This document shows, piece after piece, positions 36,172 through 47,645 of a stretch of DNA of 64,000 nucleotides. Positions within the stretch are counted from its first letter, which is position 1. Every line of letters starts with the position of its first letter. The stretch comes from Aquanectria penicillioides. Taxonomy: Eukaryota; Ascomycota; Sordariomycetes; Hypocreales; Nectriaceae. Position numbers and translations under genes: made by a program. Under the pieces are notes generated by a model. The model saw nothing but the letters and a program-made list of their open reading frames with translations, made no database searches and was not told where the DNA came from. The stretch spans positions 682,001-746,000 of the forward strand of contig PYIU01000003.1 of assembly GCA_003415625.1 (NCBI GenBank), written 5' to 3'.

Positions 36172-36915
36172 ATGATTACCAACATGATTTTAAACCTGAA
36201 TTCCTTTACGGGCGAGTCAAGCATTGTCGTCCCCATCGCCGTCCGCTACCTACGGCATGTGTCTCTCATCGCCATCCTCTTGACCTTCATCCTCGACTTT
36301 GCAATATTTGGAATGGCCGTCGCCGCCGCTACTGTAAATTTTGGAAATAGTTCGTCTTTCAAATTCACCAAACGCATGACGATAATTCTCGTACGCCTCC
36401 TGTCCTCAACGTCTCAGTAGTCCTTGTCCTGACAATCCACTGATACGATTGGCAGCCCGCTCTCGGAGGCACATGGCATTTCATGCTTCTCATAAAGCAT
36501 ATTGCTTTGATTTCGCATCATTGGAATCGCCATGGTTTCCATGTCAGAGAGGTCAAGTTGCACAGAACAGACTTCTTTCGACTTTGTCTTCCAATCCAGC
36601 TTGTGTGTATCGTATCATGGGCTCTTGTCGTGGGGTTGCAGTCTCAGTACGTCCCTGGCCTAGGCAATCAAACATTGAAAACCTGCGCAGATTGTGGGAA
36701 CGAAATACAAAACTGCAGAATGGTGTTTGGTACATGGATTGGAGGAATCTCCTTGCTGTGCGATAACCAAGTTGGCTCACCATCGAACCAGAACACTGAC
36801 GTTCACCACCGCACTCACTTTGGCATCCATTTTTTCAATACTTGGCATGGCGTACTCCTTTCACTTGGCTGAAGTCAACTGGACAGACTCGAATCCCCCA
36901 GAGGCTCCATCGTAG
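36172..36915 (+). CDS. Hypothetical small multi-pass membrane protein (uncertain model)
   Basis: The start context TCACCATGA is good. Exon 1 encodes a hydrophobic span (VSLIAILLTFILDFAIFGMAVAAATV). An intron can be drawn from GTACGC (36391) to GGCAG (36455). It joins a segment with LLIKHIALISHHW and LCLPIQLVCIVSWALVVGL spans. A third frame then carries another span (LTFTTALTLASIFSILGMAYSF) and stops at 36915. The last switch is a net +1, which cannot be cured by a single lost base. Either a further intron with a weak donor (for example 36723-36771) or two lost bases is required. I do not recognise a family. It could also be a decaying gene. Confidence 0.35.
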
Positions 36916-37304
36916 TCTGGTTGTACGAAGGCGCTGAAAACAGGGTCAAAGCAACAAGGCCCAAGCCAACAGGGCCCCGGCTCAGACAATTCCTCAGAAA
37001 TAATCATCGGCGGGCCATCTAGGATTGAACACGAAGACCATCGGTCATTAAAACAAGTGTTGAATCACATACAGCTGTAACACATAATTCCTCAATTGCA
37101 AAATCATGCTTTTTTTACTTTGCTCTCTGGATGAACAACTCTGAAATTACCGCCAATATCACTATCACTGTATTGCTAGTGGCTTGTGTTGGGATATGCT
37201 AAAAGAGGACCCGGTTCTCACCGCCTTGGGGCAGAAAAAGTTCACCGCCAAAAAATTGCTTTCTGCCCCTCCATTGCACCGTCGCAAACCCGATCATCAC
37301 CACC
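36916..37304. promoter_or_regulatory. Upstream region of ESF1
   Basis: 389 bp before the ESF1 start. It contains T- and A-rich words near 37110-37120 and a CACCACC sequence directly before the ATG. No other feature seen. Confidence 0.45.
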
Positions 37305-39403
37305 ATGTCGTCCGCAAGAATGAAAAGCACCAAGAAGAAGGGAGGCGCAGCCTCGAGCCGCATCGCCGATGCGCGATTCGCCAGCTTCGAGACCGATCCT
37401 CGCTATCGTTTGCCATCGAAAAAGAAGGCCAAGACGACAATCGACAAGCGATTCTCTCGCATGCTCAAGGATGAAGAATTTACGGCTTCCGCCAAGGTCG
37501 ACCGCTACGGCCGAAAAATAAAGTCTGATGCCAAGAAGAAGGCGCTACAGAGACTTTATCGCGAAGAGGGTGAAGAAGATGAGGAGGAGGAGGAAGAGGA
37601 GGGCAAGGAGGTGGATGTGGAGGTGGATGACGACGAGGTTGTTCAGCGAGAGCTTCGCGCTGCTCATGCCAAATACGATCCGGCTCGAGGCGGCGGTTTC
37701 TCATCATCCGAGTCTGAATCCGATTCCGAAGATTCAGATTCTGGGGAGGAAGAGGGAGGTGCGGAAGTCGATACCAAGGGCGACATGCAACGATTCCAAG
37801 ACCAGCAGACCGAGGTTGAGGCTGGAGAAGTTACAAACCGCATCGCAATTGTTAACCTTGACTGGGACCATGTAAAGTCAACCGATTTGATGGCGTTATT
37901 TTCCAGTTTCATCAAGGATAATAGTGGCACCGTCAACAAAATTTCCATTTACCCTAGCGAGTTTGGCAAGGAGCGCATGCAGCAGGAAGAACTGGAAGGT
38001 CCCCCTAAGGAACTTTTCAAGAAGTCCGCACGGAGCGATGACTCGGATGACGACTCAGAAGATTCTGATAGTTCAGACAGCGAGGACGAAGATGAGAAGA
38101 TCAAGAAGGATCTTCTCCAGGAGGGCGACGATGAGGACTTTGACAGCGACGCACTGCGATCATACCAGCTTGACCGTCTTCGATACTACTATGCCGTCAT
38201 GGTGTGCTCGAGCCCCGAGATTGCTAAAGAAATCTACGATGCTACCGATGGTAGAGAGTTTCAGTCATCTTCCAACTTCATCGACCTGCGATTCGTCCCC
38301 GACGAGGTGACATTCGATGATGAACCCCGAGACGAGTGCGACAAGGTTCCTGACTCATACAAGCCTGTTGAATTCGTGACCAACGCCTTGCAAAGCTCCA
38401 AAGTCAAGCTTACCTGGGATGTTACCCCCGACGAGATGTCAAGAAAGGAGTCCATCAACCGCGCATTCAGCGGAAGCCGAGCCCAGCTTGAGGAGAATGA
38501 TCTTCGGGCATACCTCGCTAGCGACAGCGAGGACGAGCCATCGGATGACGAGGAGGAGGCTCAGGGTGAAAAGGGAGGAGAAGATGCCCCCAAGCTGTCC
38601 AAGAAAGAGCTGGCCCGACAAAAGATGCGAGCAGCTCTTGGACTAGGAGCTGAGCCCCTCGCCAAGTCTTCTAACAGCGGACCCGTGGGTGACATGCAAA
38701 TTACTTTCACACCTGCTTTGACGGAGGACGCATCGAAGAAAAAGAAGAAGGACGACCAGGAGGAGACTACCGTTGAAAAGTACATTCGAAAGGAACGTGA
38801 GCGCAAGGACAAGAAGCGCCAGAAGGCCAAGGCTAAGCGTGAGGACAAGGAGTCTGGTGACGAGGAGGAGGTTGAAGAGGCTGCTCCTGCTAGAGAAACA
38901 GATGACCTTGGCTTTGACGACCCCTTCTTCACCACCGACGAACCCGCAGCGCCCACCAAGTCCTCGATCCGCAAGGAGGACCGCCGTATGAAACGAGAGG
39001 CTCGCGAGGCGGCCGAGGCTACCTCCAAGGCCGAGAAGGCTCACCTGGAGAAGGTCATGGCCGAGGATGCCAACGATAACCAGGCGGAACACCTAGATCA
39101 CTTCGACATGAACGAGATTATCCGAGCGGAGAAGGCCAAGGGCAAGAAGGGTAAAGCCAAGAAGCGAGCCGAGGCGAAGCAGTCCCGCGGCGGCTTGCAG
39201 GAGGAATTCGAGATGGACGTTGCCGATGACCGTTTCAAGGCTGTGTTTGACAGCCACGAGTACGCCATTGACCCGTCCAACCCAAGTTCAAGGGCACCGT
39301 GGGCATGAAGAAGCTGTTGGAGGAGGGCAGGAAGAAGAGGAGAGGTGGTGATGACGAGGCCGAGGAGCCACGCACCAAGAAGGCCAAGAAGGGCCGAAAG
39401 TGA
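37305..39403 (+). CDS. ESF1: Pre-rRNA-processing protein ESF1, one apparent 1-nt frameshift
   Basis: Nucleolar protein required in yeast for early cleavages that yield 18S rRNA (small-subunit processome). The N terminus shows the ESF1 hallmark SRIADARFASFETDPRY (~12-30). Alternating acidic Glu/Asp/Ser tracts and the conserved block NRIAIVNLDWDHVKSTDLMAL (~180-200) follow. LRYYYAVMVCSSPEIAKEIYD and FIDLRFVPDEV come next. The C terminus is the NUC153 motif (DDRFKAVFDSHEYAIDPSNP) and a basic tail. Near the end the frame breaks at CCC 39281-39283. A fourth C gives NPKFKGTVGMKKLLEEGRKKR and a stop at 39401-39403, for 699 residues. Uncorrected, the tail would be a nine-residue nonsense end. No introns. 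Confidence 0.9.
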
Positions 39404-39947
39404 TGAATGCGCGGGATGACGGTACCGAGACCGTCGGCGGTGTTCAGGCCTCAAGGCTGGCTGTTGTAATTCACACTCACAAGGGACTTTTTAGACGGCG
39501 TACAAAAAAGATTCTAGCACTTGGATTGATATCAAGATATGCATTTCCCCTGGACATTCATTCGTGAACGATCATGCGGTTGGGTGGGTAGCAACAAAAT
39601 GATGGTATCCCGTTCCATCCTTCTCCCTACCCCATCGGGTCTCTGGTTCCCTTTTTTGTTCATTTCGTTCTATCATCTTGAAGAGGAGCAACACAAAAAA
39701 AAAACGCTCTCGGCAACTCCACGCAACAACAAAACCCAGCCAATCAACCCCTGAGAGACCTTGGTCCAGAGAGGCTCATGTGAAAGGCAGTAAATAGTAA
39801 ACGACAATGATGCAGTTGGAAGAACAAAATGCAAGAAAAGAAGACATATCAGTCTGAACCTCTGAGGCAATTGTTCAACGCAACAAGCGTCGAGGTTGTG
39901 GACAGATCGAGATAGATGCTCTCTCCCTAACCAACCGAGAGATCTGA
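39404..39947. other. Convergent intergenic region ESF1/methyltransferase
   Basis: 544 bp between two stop codons, with a run of nine A near 39696 and other A-rich words. It contains only 3' flanks. No gene supported. Confidence 0.55.
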
Positions 39948-41569
39948 CTACTCGGCAACCAGGGGCTTCTGTCCGCTCCAGAAGTGCATCTTGCCGTAGG
40001 CGTGTACATTCGGATCGCGCATGGCCTGGCGGCACTCGGCGAAGAAGACCTCCATCTGGGCCTTTTCCCAGCCCATGGCAGGGAAGTGGACGGCGCCGAC
40101 GGCGGGGAAGAAGTCTTCACAGGCGGTGCGGTAGTACATTCCTACCAGGCGCATGATTCTGATTTTTTTTCGGTCAGTCTCATATTCATGTCCAGTAATA
40201 TCGTCCGGCAATGCAAGGGGGGGTTGGGACTGACTTGTCTCGGGGCCAAGTTCCATACGGCAGTTTGATGTAGTTGTGCTGGATGTTCACAAAGCCGGCT
40301 TCGGCCAGATACTGCCCGCCAAAGACTGCAGCGTGGGCGTTGGTGCCGTAGAGGGCAAAGGCTTGGATGAGGTACTCGGTGAAACGCTTGATGGGCCAGT
40401 CGTCGGGCATGGTGTTGTCGTCGCTGTGGCATTGGCCATCTACATCCTGGAGCTCGACCCAACCGCCTGGTTTCATATTGCTACATGAACGGTATTGTTT
40501 AGATAAGAAAAATATATATATATTGGCGGCTAGGTAGGAAAGGGTGCACACATACGCATAAGCTTGGTTGAGCAGTTTGACGGGAGACTTGAGGATGGGG
40601 ATCATGTTGCGAAGGTGGACAAAGTCAAAGTTGTCGCCGTTGAGCCACTCATCTTCCACATCGTCAATGATGAATCTATCCCGGCATTGTTAGCATCTCT
40701 CTGCACAGCCAAGCTTGGAGTTTCGGTGGAGCCTCACTTGACGTTTGGCGGCACCCAGACAGGCTGGATGGGACTCAGATCTATGCCCAGGACCTCGGCG
40801 CCTGGATACTTGTCTCCCACTGCAATCACGCGACAATCCAGTCAGCCCAACACTTCGTCTCTGTTATAGGGTCTCGATGCGACATCAAATGCGGTAGGGT
40901 GGTAGTGAGTGGTAGTGGGCGGTGCAAGGGGGGATATTACTCTCAAGGGCCCAGAGTCCCGTCCCCGTGCCCAGATCGGCAATCTTCTGCGGATGCTCGC
41001 CAATGGGCGAGTAGTACAGCCGCCCGTCGGTAGCCTCGAGCATCATGGCGTGCAACATGTCCTCGCGGTTCTGCTCCGCCTCGTCGTTGGGGATGGGATA
41101 TCGGCCATGGCGGTATCGGTGATAGCGGCGGCCGTTCTCGAAGGAGTGCTCGAAGATGCTGGAGCTCAATGAGGTGGAATCGGTGCCGTCGCTGAAGGAA
41201 TCTGCGTCGAAATGGCTGGCCGAGAATTCGCCATCGTCGTCGATGCCACCGGCCTCGATGCGTGTGTCGCCGTGGAGGAGGCCTTGGCCCGAGGCGGCCG
41301 TGGTTTGGCCAGGCTGTGTCTCGTGTTCTGCAATCAAACCCAAGTCAGTCTGCTCTGATATCCAGCCCATGATTTCGGCACATGGGACGCCGTTGTGTGT
41401 GTCCTTCCTTGTCCCCGCGCGTCATGATAAGGATGCAGACGCTGCAGTTTGTTGGGCCTGCCATTGCATATCTTGGCATGAAATGCAGGTTCTCACCTTT
41501 CCCTTGAGCGTCGTCACCAGGGCTCCCCTTTGGACTACGCCTTCCACCTGCAGTGTCCGAGGCGCCCAT
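39948..41569 (-). CDS. SAM-dependent methyltransferase, LaeA-like (TAM-type)
   Basis: Six exons (introns 41328-41496, 40820-40940, 40676-40737, 40481-40555 and 40159-40234) give 1119 nt and 372 residues with every splice phase consistent. The N-terminal ~100 residues are Ser/Asp-rich and disordered, then [25 protein letters not shown]-binding motif I is [20 protein letters not shown] (~140-159), followed by [20 protein letters not shown] and the post-II block [23 protein letters not shown] is typical of the LaeA-like group. This group includes LaeA, the global regulator of secondary metabolism, but most members are undefined methyltransferases. There is no evidence here that this one is LaeA itself. 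Start 41569 was chosen; an in-frame Met at 41602 is an alternative. Confidence 0.85.
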
Positions 41570-42720
41570 TGTTATAAGTGCTGTTGTCGGTGGGTGGGTC
41601 AACGTTTCCTTTCTTTAGACTTGTGTGCTTTTCGGTTCTTTTTCTTCTTCTCTTTTCTACCACCGGCGCAGATTCGTCGGGTTCACTTTCCAGGGGCAGA
41701 TCAAATATAAGGGCAAAATTTCTTTTCTTTTAGTGATGGAGGCGGAGGTGAGGAGGCGGAAACGGGCGGGTTGACAACTCCACAAAGGCGACGAGACAAG
41801 AATCGGGACGTCGTAGGCGTGGTTGTGGCGTAACCTCAGCTCAACGAGCTGGCGCCAGGAATGATTATTAAAGGCAAAACAGAGCCCAATCACCGTTGGT
41901 GAGGCGCAGGCTTGAGGCGAGCGGGTCAAATTGTCAAACTGTCTTGAAATTGTCAAACTGTCTTGGACTTGTCTGCTCGAGTGCGTGGTAGCGGAGCCCG
42001 GAGAGAAGCGAGCGAGACAGGCTGCGAATGTGACAGGTAACAAGGGTACACTAAGGAGGAGACGATGCATATGAGTCGCAGAGTGCCGACGACAAGCAAA
42101 GATGAGACGGTAAGTTTTTGGGGCCCGGCGTTTTTAAATGGACTAGAAATATGGATAGAGACGGACAGCTCCAAAGCTAGATTGGGTCGAGGGGAGACGA
42201 GATGACATGAGGGGAGGGGAGGGATTCAAGAAGCAGGCAAATTCGAGAAATGAGCCAAGATCCTTTTCTATGGTCTCTTTCTATAGTCCGCTTTCTTGGA
42301 CCCTTTCTTACTCTCTCGTTCTCCAGTCCACTAGAAGCGAGAAAGCTTGGAGGTGGCCGAGGGGAAGCTATGTAGAAGGCGGAGGCGAAAGGAGCCAGAG
42401 GGAAGGTTAAACCTTGGGCCCAACGAAGACTCGACGGATGGACAGCAGAATGGAATGGGGTCTAGTATCAAAAAGCTTCGCAGCGAGGGCGCGATCCAAC
42501 GCGCCGAGGCAGAGGCATAGCCAGAGGCATAGCGCACGGCTGGGTCTTGATGGCTTTATTACGATGGTTTGTGACTCGCGGCGCAGATCACATGGTGCTA
42601 TGTATGACACGGCACATTCTGGTACGGCACCGAACACGCAGGTATGGGCGCTGCACGCATCATGGCTTGCGAGGGGTGCAATGGGCTGAGGTGTTCGTGT
42701 CTCAGCATCTTTGCAGGACA

Positions 42721-42750
42721 CGAGACGAAACGAGACGAGACGAGACGAGG
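42721..42750. repeat. CGAGA pentanucleotide tandem repeat
   Basis: Six consecutive pentamers of CGAGA type, with one CGAAA and a terminal CGAGG variant. Noncoding microsatellite. Confidence 0.85.
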
Positions 42751-42789
42751 GCCGCTGAGAAAGGACGAAGAGCACATGGGAAACGACAA

Positions 42790-42822
42790 GAGTGCAAGGA
42801 GAGTGCAAGGAGAGTGCAAGGG
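42790..42822. repeat. 11-bp tandem repeat, three copies
   Basis: The unit GAGTGCAAGGA occurs three times head to tail, the last with a final G instead of A. It is a small minisatellite in noncoding DNA. Confidence 0.85.
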
Positions 42823-43241
42823 AAGCAAAAGGGCCAAGGGCCAAGCCGGTTGGCTAGGCTTTTGTTTTCCGGGGGACCCAAGAGCAAGGGACAGGAGCAA
42901 GGCTGATGATGTCCGGATTTCGAGTTTATGGAGTTTTTCCTTCTTTCGGCACCAACGAGTTCGTCCTCAAGGTGCCGCGTCGTCGCAATCGCAATCGCAG
43001 GCATGGCAGCCCTTGTCCCCCAAGTTGCCACCAGGGGTCCAATCGACAACCTATGCGAATAATAGAAGCTCTCCGGGTTCAGACGTAGCAGCGCATGGTC
43101 CTTTTTTTTACGGGCTCGTCTGTGTAACGTCGAGCGAGCAGCGCAGCAACCAACCAACCAACCCCATGTCGCCGGGCTGGGCCAGCAGTTGAAAATCGAA
43201 TCAGGGAATGAAATGTCTGGATGAATGCACCACGCACCACG

Positions 43242-43267
43242 CACCACCACCACCACCACCACCACCA
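43242..43267. repeat. (CAC)n trinucleotide repeat
   Basis: About eight CAC triplets, preceded by two GCACCAC units. Noncoding. Confidence 0.8.
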
Positions 43268-44971
43268 TTGCGCACACCCATGCGATGCGATGCGATGCGG
43301 CCCAGGGAAGCTGAGCAGACCTCCACCCCTGCCCCTGCCCTGCGAGAGCGTGGCGGGGTGGAGTGGGCCAGCCCCACTAGCATCCCACGGACCTACTGCT
43401 TGCCTACCTAGGTACTTGGCCGCCTTTGGATGCTCTGAAGGGCTGTCTAGTGCCTGAGAAATGGCCCATCTAGCGCCTCGAAATGCGCTGGCTACGCTCT
43501 GGGGGAATGGGGAATGGGGAACTTGAACGAGCCAAGCTACTGTACGAAGCACGGGACGGACCCGAGTCCAGCGCACTAGCTCACAGGACGTTGAGCCATT
43601 CGGTCGGGGCCTTTTCATCGTCTTGGCTTTTTTGGGCTTCAAGGGCAGAAATGGGTTGGCTTGGTCCTGTGTTAGCTTCGTTCGCCAAGTACCTGTCACT
43701 TTTGATGGGGCTCTCATTGTTTCTGTTCTGGCAGCAGCGCCATTCTAGCGCCATTCTGCTCTCCCAAAGCGAGCGCCAGGACTAACTGGCAGCTATGCCT
43801 ATTGGGGCACGATGATAGGATGCGAATACACAGTACTGATCGAATGGTTGCATGCACGTCAAATGTCTTGCCCCCCCGCCTGGGGTCATCCCTCACCTCT
43901 GCCCCGCCCCGGCCCGGCGATGGACCAGGGCAACCAAAGAGAGGCTTGAAAAGGTTGATGAGAGTTGAAAAAGAAGAAGAAAAACGAATTGCAACAGCAA
44001 AAATGCCAAAACGTAGGAGCCATATAGGCCTAGCCCTCACTGTATGTACTCTTCCGTTGCCGTGGCCCTAGTTGTCTCCATCTCTATCGTCCAACTAGCT
44101 CTCTCCGAAATATCGGTATGCTGCTGCACGGGCTGGAGCTTGACTCGAGGGGCAGTGGAAGCGTGTATGTACTGCGCCGTACTTGCAACTGCATTGCCCT
44201 ATGACACCGACTTCATAATAAGCGCGCTCTCTGACTGTCTGACTTTTTAGTAGTGGTTGGGCTGTAGTAGCGCAATGTGTCGATCAATGCGGAAGTTGAA
44301 AAAAGAAAAACAGCGGCCCGGTCTCATTCCCAGTGCAGCGCATTGCAGATCTGGTGGTTGGGGAAGGAAGCGCAAGGAGGAGGGGGGAGTAACTGAGCGG
44401 CGGCGGAGGGTAATGCTGAGACACGCATAGAATCGTCTTACTCGAGCGAAGAGCCAAGACCCATTGCGAGTCTGCTCCGAGTCCAAAGTTGCAGATCGCA
44501 CACGGGATGGGGCCCCACGGTGCAGAGGCAACTTGTACAGTAGTCCGGAAATGCTTGTTTTGCTTCAATCTCTTGTTCTTGGTGACTCGGCGTCGGCAGA
44601 AAATCGGTGAGGATTATGAAGAGGAGGAGAGTGGGTGGCGGTGGGGAGCGAGCCAGTGAGCGCCAGTCAGCGAGTGATTCCTGTGCGTCGCCGTCGCGGG
44701 CTTGTGCGGCGGGCATTCTCGCATTATCACGATATCAAAAGGCCACCACGGACCATTTGGCGCTTCATCCCGCGCAAGGGACCCTGGGCCGATCCTAGAG
44801 TGCCGTGGGCTTCGGTGGGTTGGGGTTGAAAGAGGAAGCTGGACCGTTCCGAGAGGTCCAATGCAGGTGTGGGATGATGGGTGGTGCGTGTGTGTGGTCC
44901 AAGCAGCAGGTGGCTTTTACGATGGTGCGAGGATGCGGGAGAGCCAAAGAGTGGGAGAGCGAGAGAGAGAG

Positions 44972-44974
<3 letters not shown>

Positions 44975-45030
<56 letters not shown>
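44975..45030. repeat. (GA)28 dinucleotide microsatellite
   Basis: 56 bases of uninterrupted GA, flanked by shorter imperfect GA tracts on both sides. A GAGA-type purine tract like this may form H-DNA or bind GAGA-like factors, but no function is shown. Confidence 0.9.
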
Positions 45031-45032
<2 letters not shown>

Positions 45033-45200
45033 CAGATACGAAGGAGAGAGAGAGAAAAGAGCGTGGGGCGGCGCAGGCCTAGGGTGGTGAGGGTGGTGAG
45101 AGATGGACGGAGTCTCTTCTCCGTAGCAGGGGGCTGACCTCTTATCGCCGTCCAACTCCACCGGTTCGCTGCTGACCATCTGCCGTATGTGAGTCAGTAC

Positions 45201-45240
45201 TGTGTATATGTATGTGTATGTGTATGTGTATGTGTATGTG
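45201..45240. repeat. (TGTGTA)n hexanucleotide repeat
   Basis: About six units of TGTGTA with one TATATG variant at the start. Alternating purine/pyrimidine sequence, noncoding. Confidence 0.85.
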
Positions 45241-45660
45241 TTATGTGCGCCATCATCGCGACAGGGGTGGTTGTGTGGTCGAGATGGTCCTTCGTGCACG
45301 GCGCGGCGGGAGATGGGAATGCGATGCGGATGCGATGCAAAATGAGATGGCAGACAGACAAGAGTCGAGTGCCGAATGACGGCCATTTGCTCTCCCTTTT
45401 TCTCTGTTCCAACTATAGACTGGGCAGCATAAACTCTATCGGAGAGAGCAGGAGAAGAAAGACGTCATGTCTGCGACGTTGCTGGCGTATTCGCGCGGTG
45501 CAGTCATCATCATCCGTCGCCATCACCATTGCAATCGGCGTCTATCGTCTCTGTTGTGCGTGCGTGCTTCGGTCATCGTCGCCAGCCTCGTTTTGTTGGC
45601 TGTTGCAATGTCAGAAATCGGCATGTTGCTGCTACTCCTGCCCCCCTCACTTCATTCCTT

Positions 45661-45704
45661 CATCCATCCATCCATCCATCCATTCATCCATTCATCCATC
45701 CATC
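45661..45704. repeat. (CATC)n tetranucleotide repeat
   Basis: About eleven CATC/CATT units in tandem. Noncoding microsatellite. Confidence 0.85.
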
Positions 45705-46841
45705 TTCACACACCAAATTGGCCACTTTGCATCCATTCGTCTCGTCTCGTCTCGTTCCGTACTAACGTTGTGCCGCTATCACCTTCACCGACAAAGCCAA
45801 GGCCCGCCCCATGGCCACGGCTTATCGTGCTGCCCTCCCTCCTCCCCTCCTACATCCCATCCCACGCCGATGTTTGACTGCCACCCTGCGCTTTCTCGCA
45901 CCCACACACGATTTGACCTTGGGACCTCCCAACCTACCTGTTTTAGCGCGAGCGTCGCATCGAGATCCCCAGGCGCAGGGATTGCTCGCAGCAAAGGATT
46001 GGACGTTAGGGGTCCATGACACCCCATTGACGATACCGCCACCGTCTCCCCGTCGCAGACATGGGCGAGGGCGAGGTGGGAGTGGCTGCGAGAGCCCATG
46101 ATGACGCTACCATTATCTGTGAGGAAACGCGTGAGTTTTTTTATTATTATTATTTTGTATTTTATTTTTTCCCTTTTCCTTTCCTTTGTGGTGTTTAATT
46201 GTGAGGAAGTGTGTGTGTGTGTGCGTGCGTGTGTGTGTATTCGTCCCTGTGGGGTGCCTGTTTACTACCATACTACCGTACTACTTACTACTGCCCGTAT
46301 TATTACTATTTTTCGTTCGCTCGCGGCGGTCATGAGAGAAATCATGGCCTCGAGGCCAAGGGTGGTGGGTTTCGTCGAGGTGTAATACAGCCCCGCCAGG
46401 TTTATAATTAATGGCGACGCGCAATCTTTTCCCATTGCCGTCTTCATCGTCGTGACTCTTTAGTCGTCGTCGTTGTCTCCCCCCTTCTCCCAGACCTCAG
46501 TCCTCACCACACTCTCGAGGAGGGCAGAGGCTCCGCCGTTCCCATCGCCACACTGCCATTGTCAGCCATCATCATCCGTCGTCCGACTCCCCACCATCGC
46601 CAAGTCGTTATAACTTGCGAGTGTCCCTCCCCCTCCCAGCCGCTCAAGATCAACACCGCGCAACCGCCCGTCCATTGCATTCCTGCAATTCGCCTGCAAT
46701 CTACATCTACATCATTATCGCTGTCCTGCGTTATCCCCCGCGTTTCCTGCCTGATTAGAAGCGCTTCTTGGATTGCCTGCCCACCCGCATACGCATCCGC
46801 TATCTACCTACCTAGGCATACACTACAACCTGTACATCATC

Positions 46842-46918
46842 CACACGCACACACACACACACACATACACACACATACACGCACACATACACGCACACAT
46901 ACACGCACACACCACACC
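46842..46918. repeat. (CA)n tract with 12-bp higher-order unit
   Basis: A CA dinucleotide tract turns into three copies of a CACACATACACG-type 12-mer just upstream of the membrane-protein start at 46965. The frame through it happens to stay open (His-Thr/His-Ile/His-Ala repeats), but it is most simply a 5' leader microsatellite. Confidence 0.85.
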
Positions 46919-46964
46919 GACACCGACACCTAAAAAGAAAACGCTGGAGCAAACTATAGCCTAC

Positions 46965-47645
46965 ATGGCCCCGACCGTCACTACCCCGCTGCTCCCCATC
47001 TCTGCCGCCGCCACCGCCGCCGCCAGCCCGGACGTCGTCGTCGGTCGCTCAGCTCCACAGCCGCAGCTGCACCAGTTCCCGCCGCCGCAGGAATCGTTTG
47101 CCGCCCGCGTCCAGCGCACCTCAATCTCCATCTTCTGCTTCGTGCGCTTCCTCCGCGGCATCTCGCTCGTCGTCTACCCGCGCTTCGGCCTCTACGCCCT
47201 CGACGTGCCCTCCGATGGCGCCTCGTGCATGCTCGCCAGCCTGATTGGCGTTCGCGACATCCTCATCGCCGGCCTGCTGCACACGTCCGACGTGACAAAC
47301 GCCCTCGCCGGCGACCACTTTGCGCGCCGCGAGGTGAGCCGCGCCCTAGCCGTCAACCTGCTCAGCGACGCCGTCGACGCCTTCGTGCTCATATTCTACG
47401 CCGCCTGGTCCGCCGACTGGGGCAATCCCCTGACCGTCATCATCATCACCGCCGTCATGGCCATCTGGGAGCACCTGGCGCTGTGGAGCCTGAGCGAGGA
47501 CGAGTGGGAGGCCCTAGACCACCGGAGTCTGGAGGAGGACAAGGTTTCGCGCATGAATGCCTGGCTGAGGGAGTTGGGACGCTACGAGCAGGTCATTGAC
47601 GAGGAGTCGCGAGGCTCCGTCCGCCGCTACGGGGACATGGCCTAG
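46965..47645 (+). CDS. Hypothetical fungal membrane protein, 226 residues
   Basis: An intact frame of 681 nt with strong GC-rich codon bias (third position mostly C or G), unlike the flanking DNA. The first ~55 residues are Ala/Pro/Gln-rich and disordered. Hydrophobic stretches follow at ~60-80 (ISIFCFVRFLRGISLVVYPRF), ~88-100 (LIGVRDILIAGLL), ~128-150 (LLSDAVDAFVLIFYAAW) and ~155-175 (PLTVIIITAVMAIWEHLALW), suggesting three or four membrane spans. The C terminus is acidic and helical. I do not recognise a named family. The frame is open upstream to 46773 through the CA repeat, but the Met at 46965 begins the protein-like part. A gene with so long an upstream region may be condition-regulated, which is only an inference. 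Confidence 0.7.
   Translation: MAPTVTTPLLPISAAATAAASPDVVVGRSAPQPQLHQFPPPQESFAARVQRTSISIFCFVRFLRGISLVVYPRFGLYALDVPSDGASCMLASLIGVRDILIAGLLHTSDVTNALAGDHFARREVSRALAVNLLSDAVDAFVLIFYAAWSADWGNPLTVIIITAVMAIWEHLALWSLSEDEWEALDHRSLEEDKVSRMNAWLRELGRYEQVIDEESRGSVRRYGDMA

Larger units (their letters stand above)
41570..46964. other. 5.4-kb microsatellite-rich intergenic desert
   Basis: The longest stretch without a supportable gene. It lies between divergent genes and so contains both promoters. It carries many simple repeats: GAGAC pentamers, an 11-mer repeat, CAC, GA, TGTGTA, CATC and CA tracts, listed separately. Open frames of 190-280 codons exist on both strands but are low-complexity repeat translations or lack conserved features. 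Confidence 0.5.

Noticed and set aside
43079..43717. 212-codon minus-strand open frame including CAC/GTG repeats
   Set aside because: Driven by the trinucleotide repeat (Trp and Val runs). No conserved composition or start context.
45189..46019. 276-codon open frame on the + strand in the microsatellite desert
   Set aside because: Its translation is dominated by repeat-derived Val-Cys-Val, Ser-Ile-His-Pro and similar runs, with no conserved segment or intron logic.
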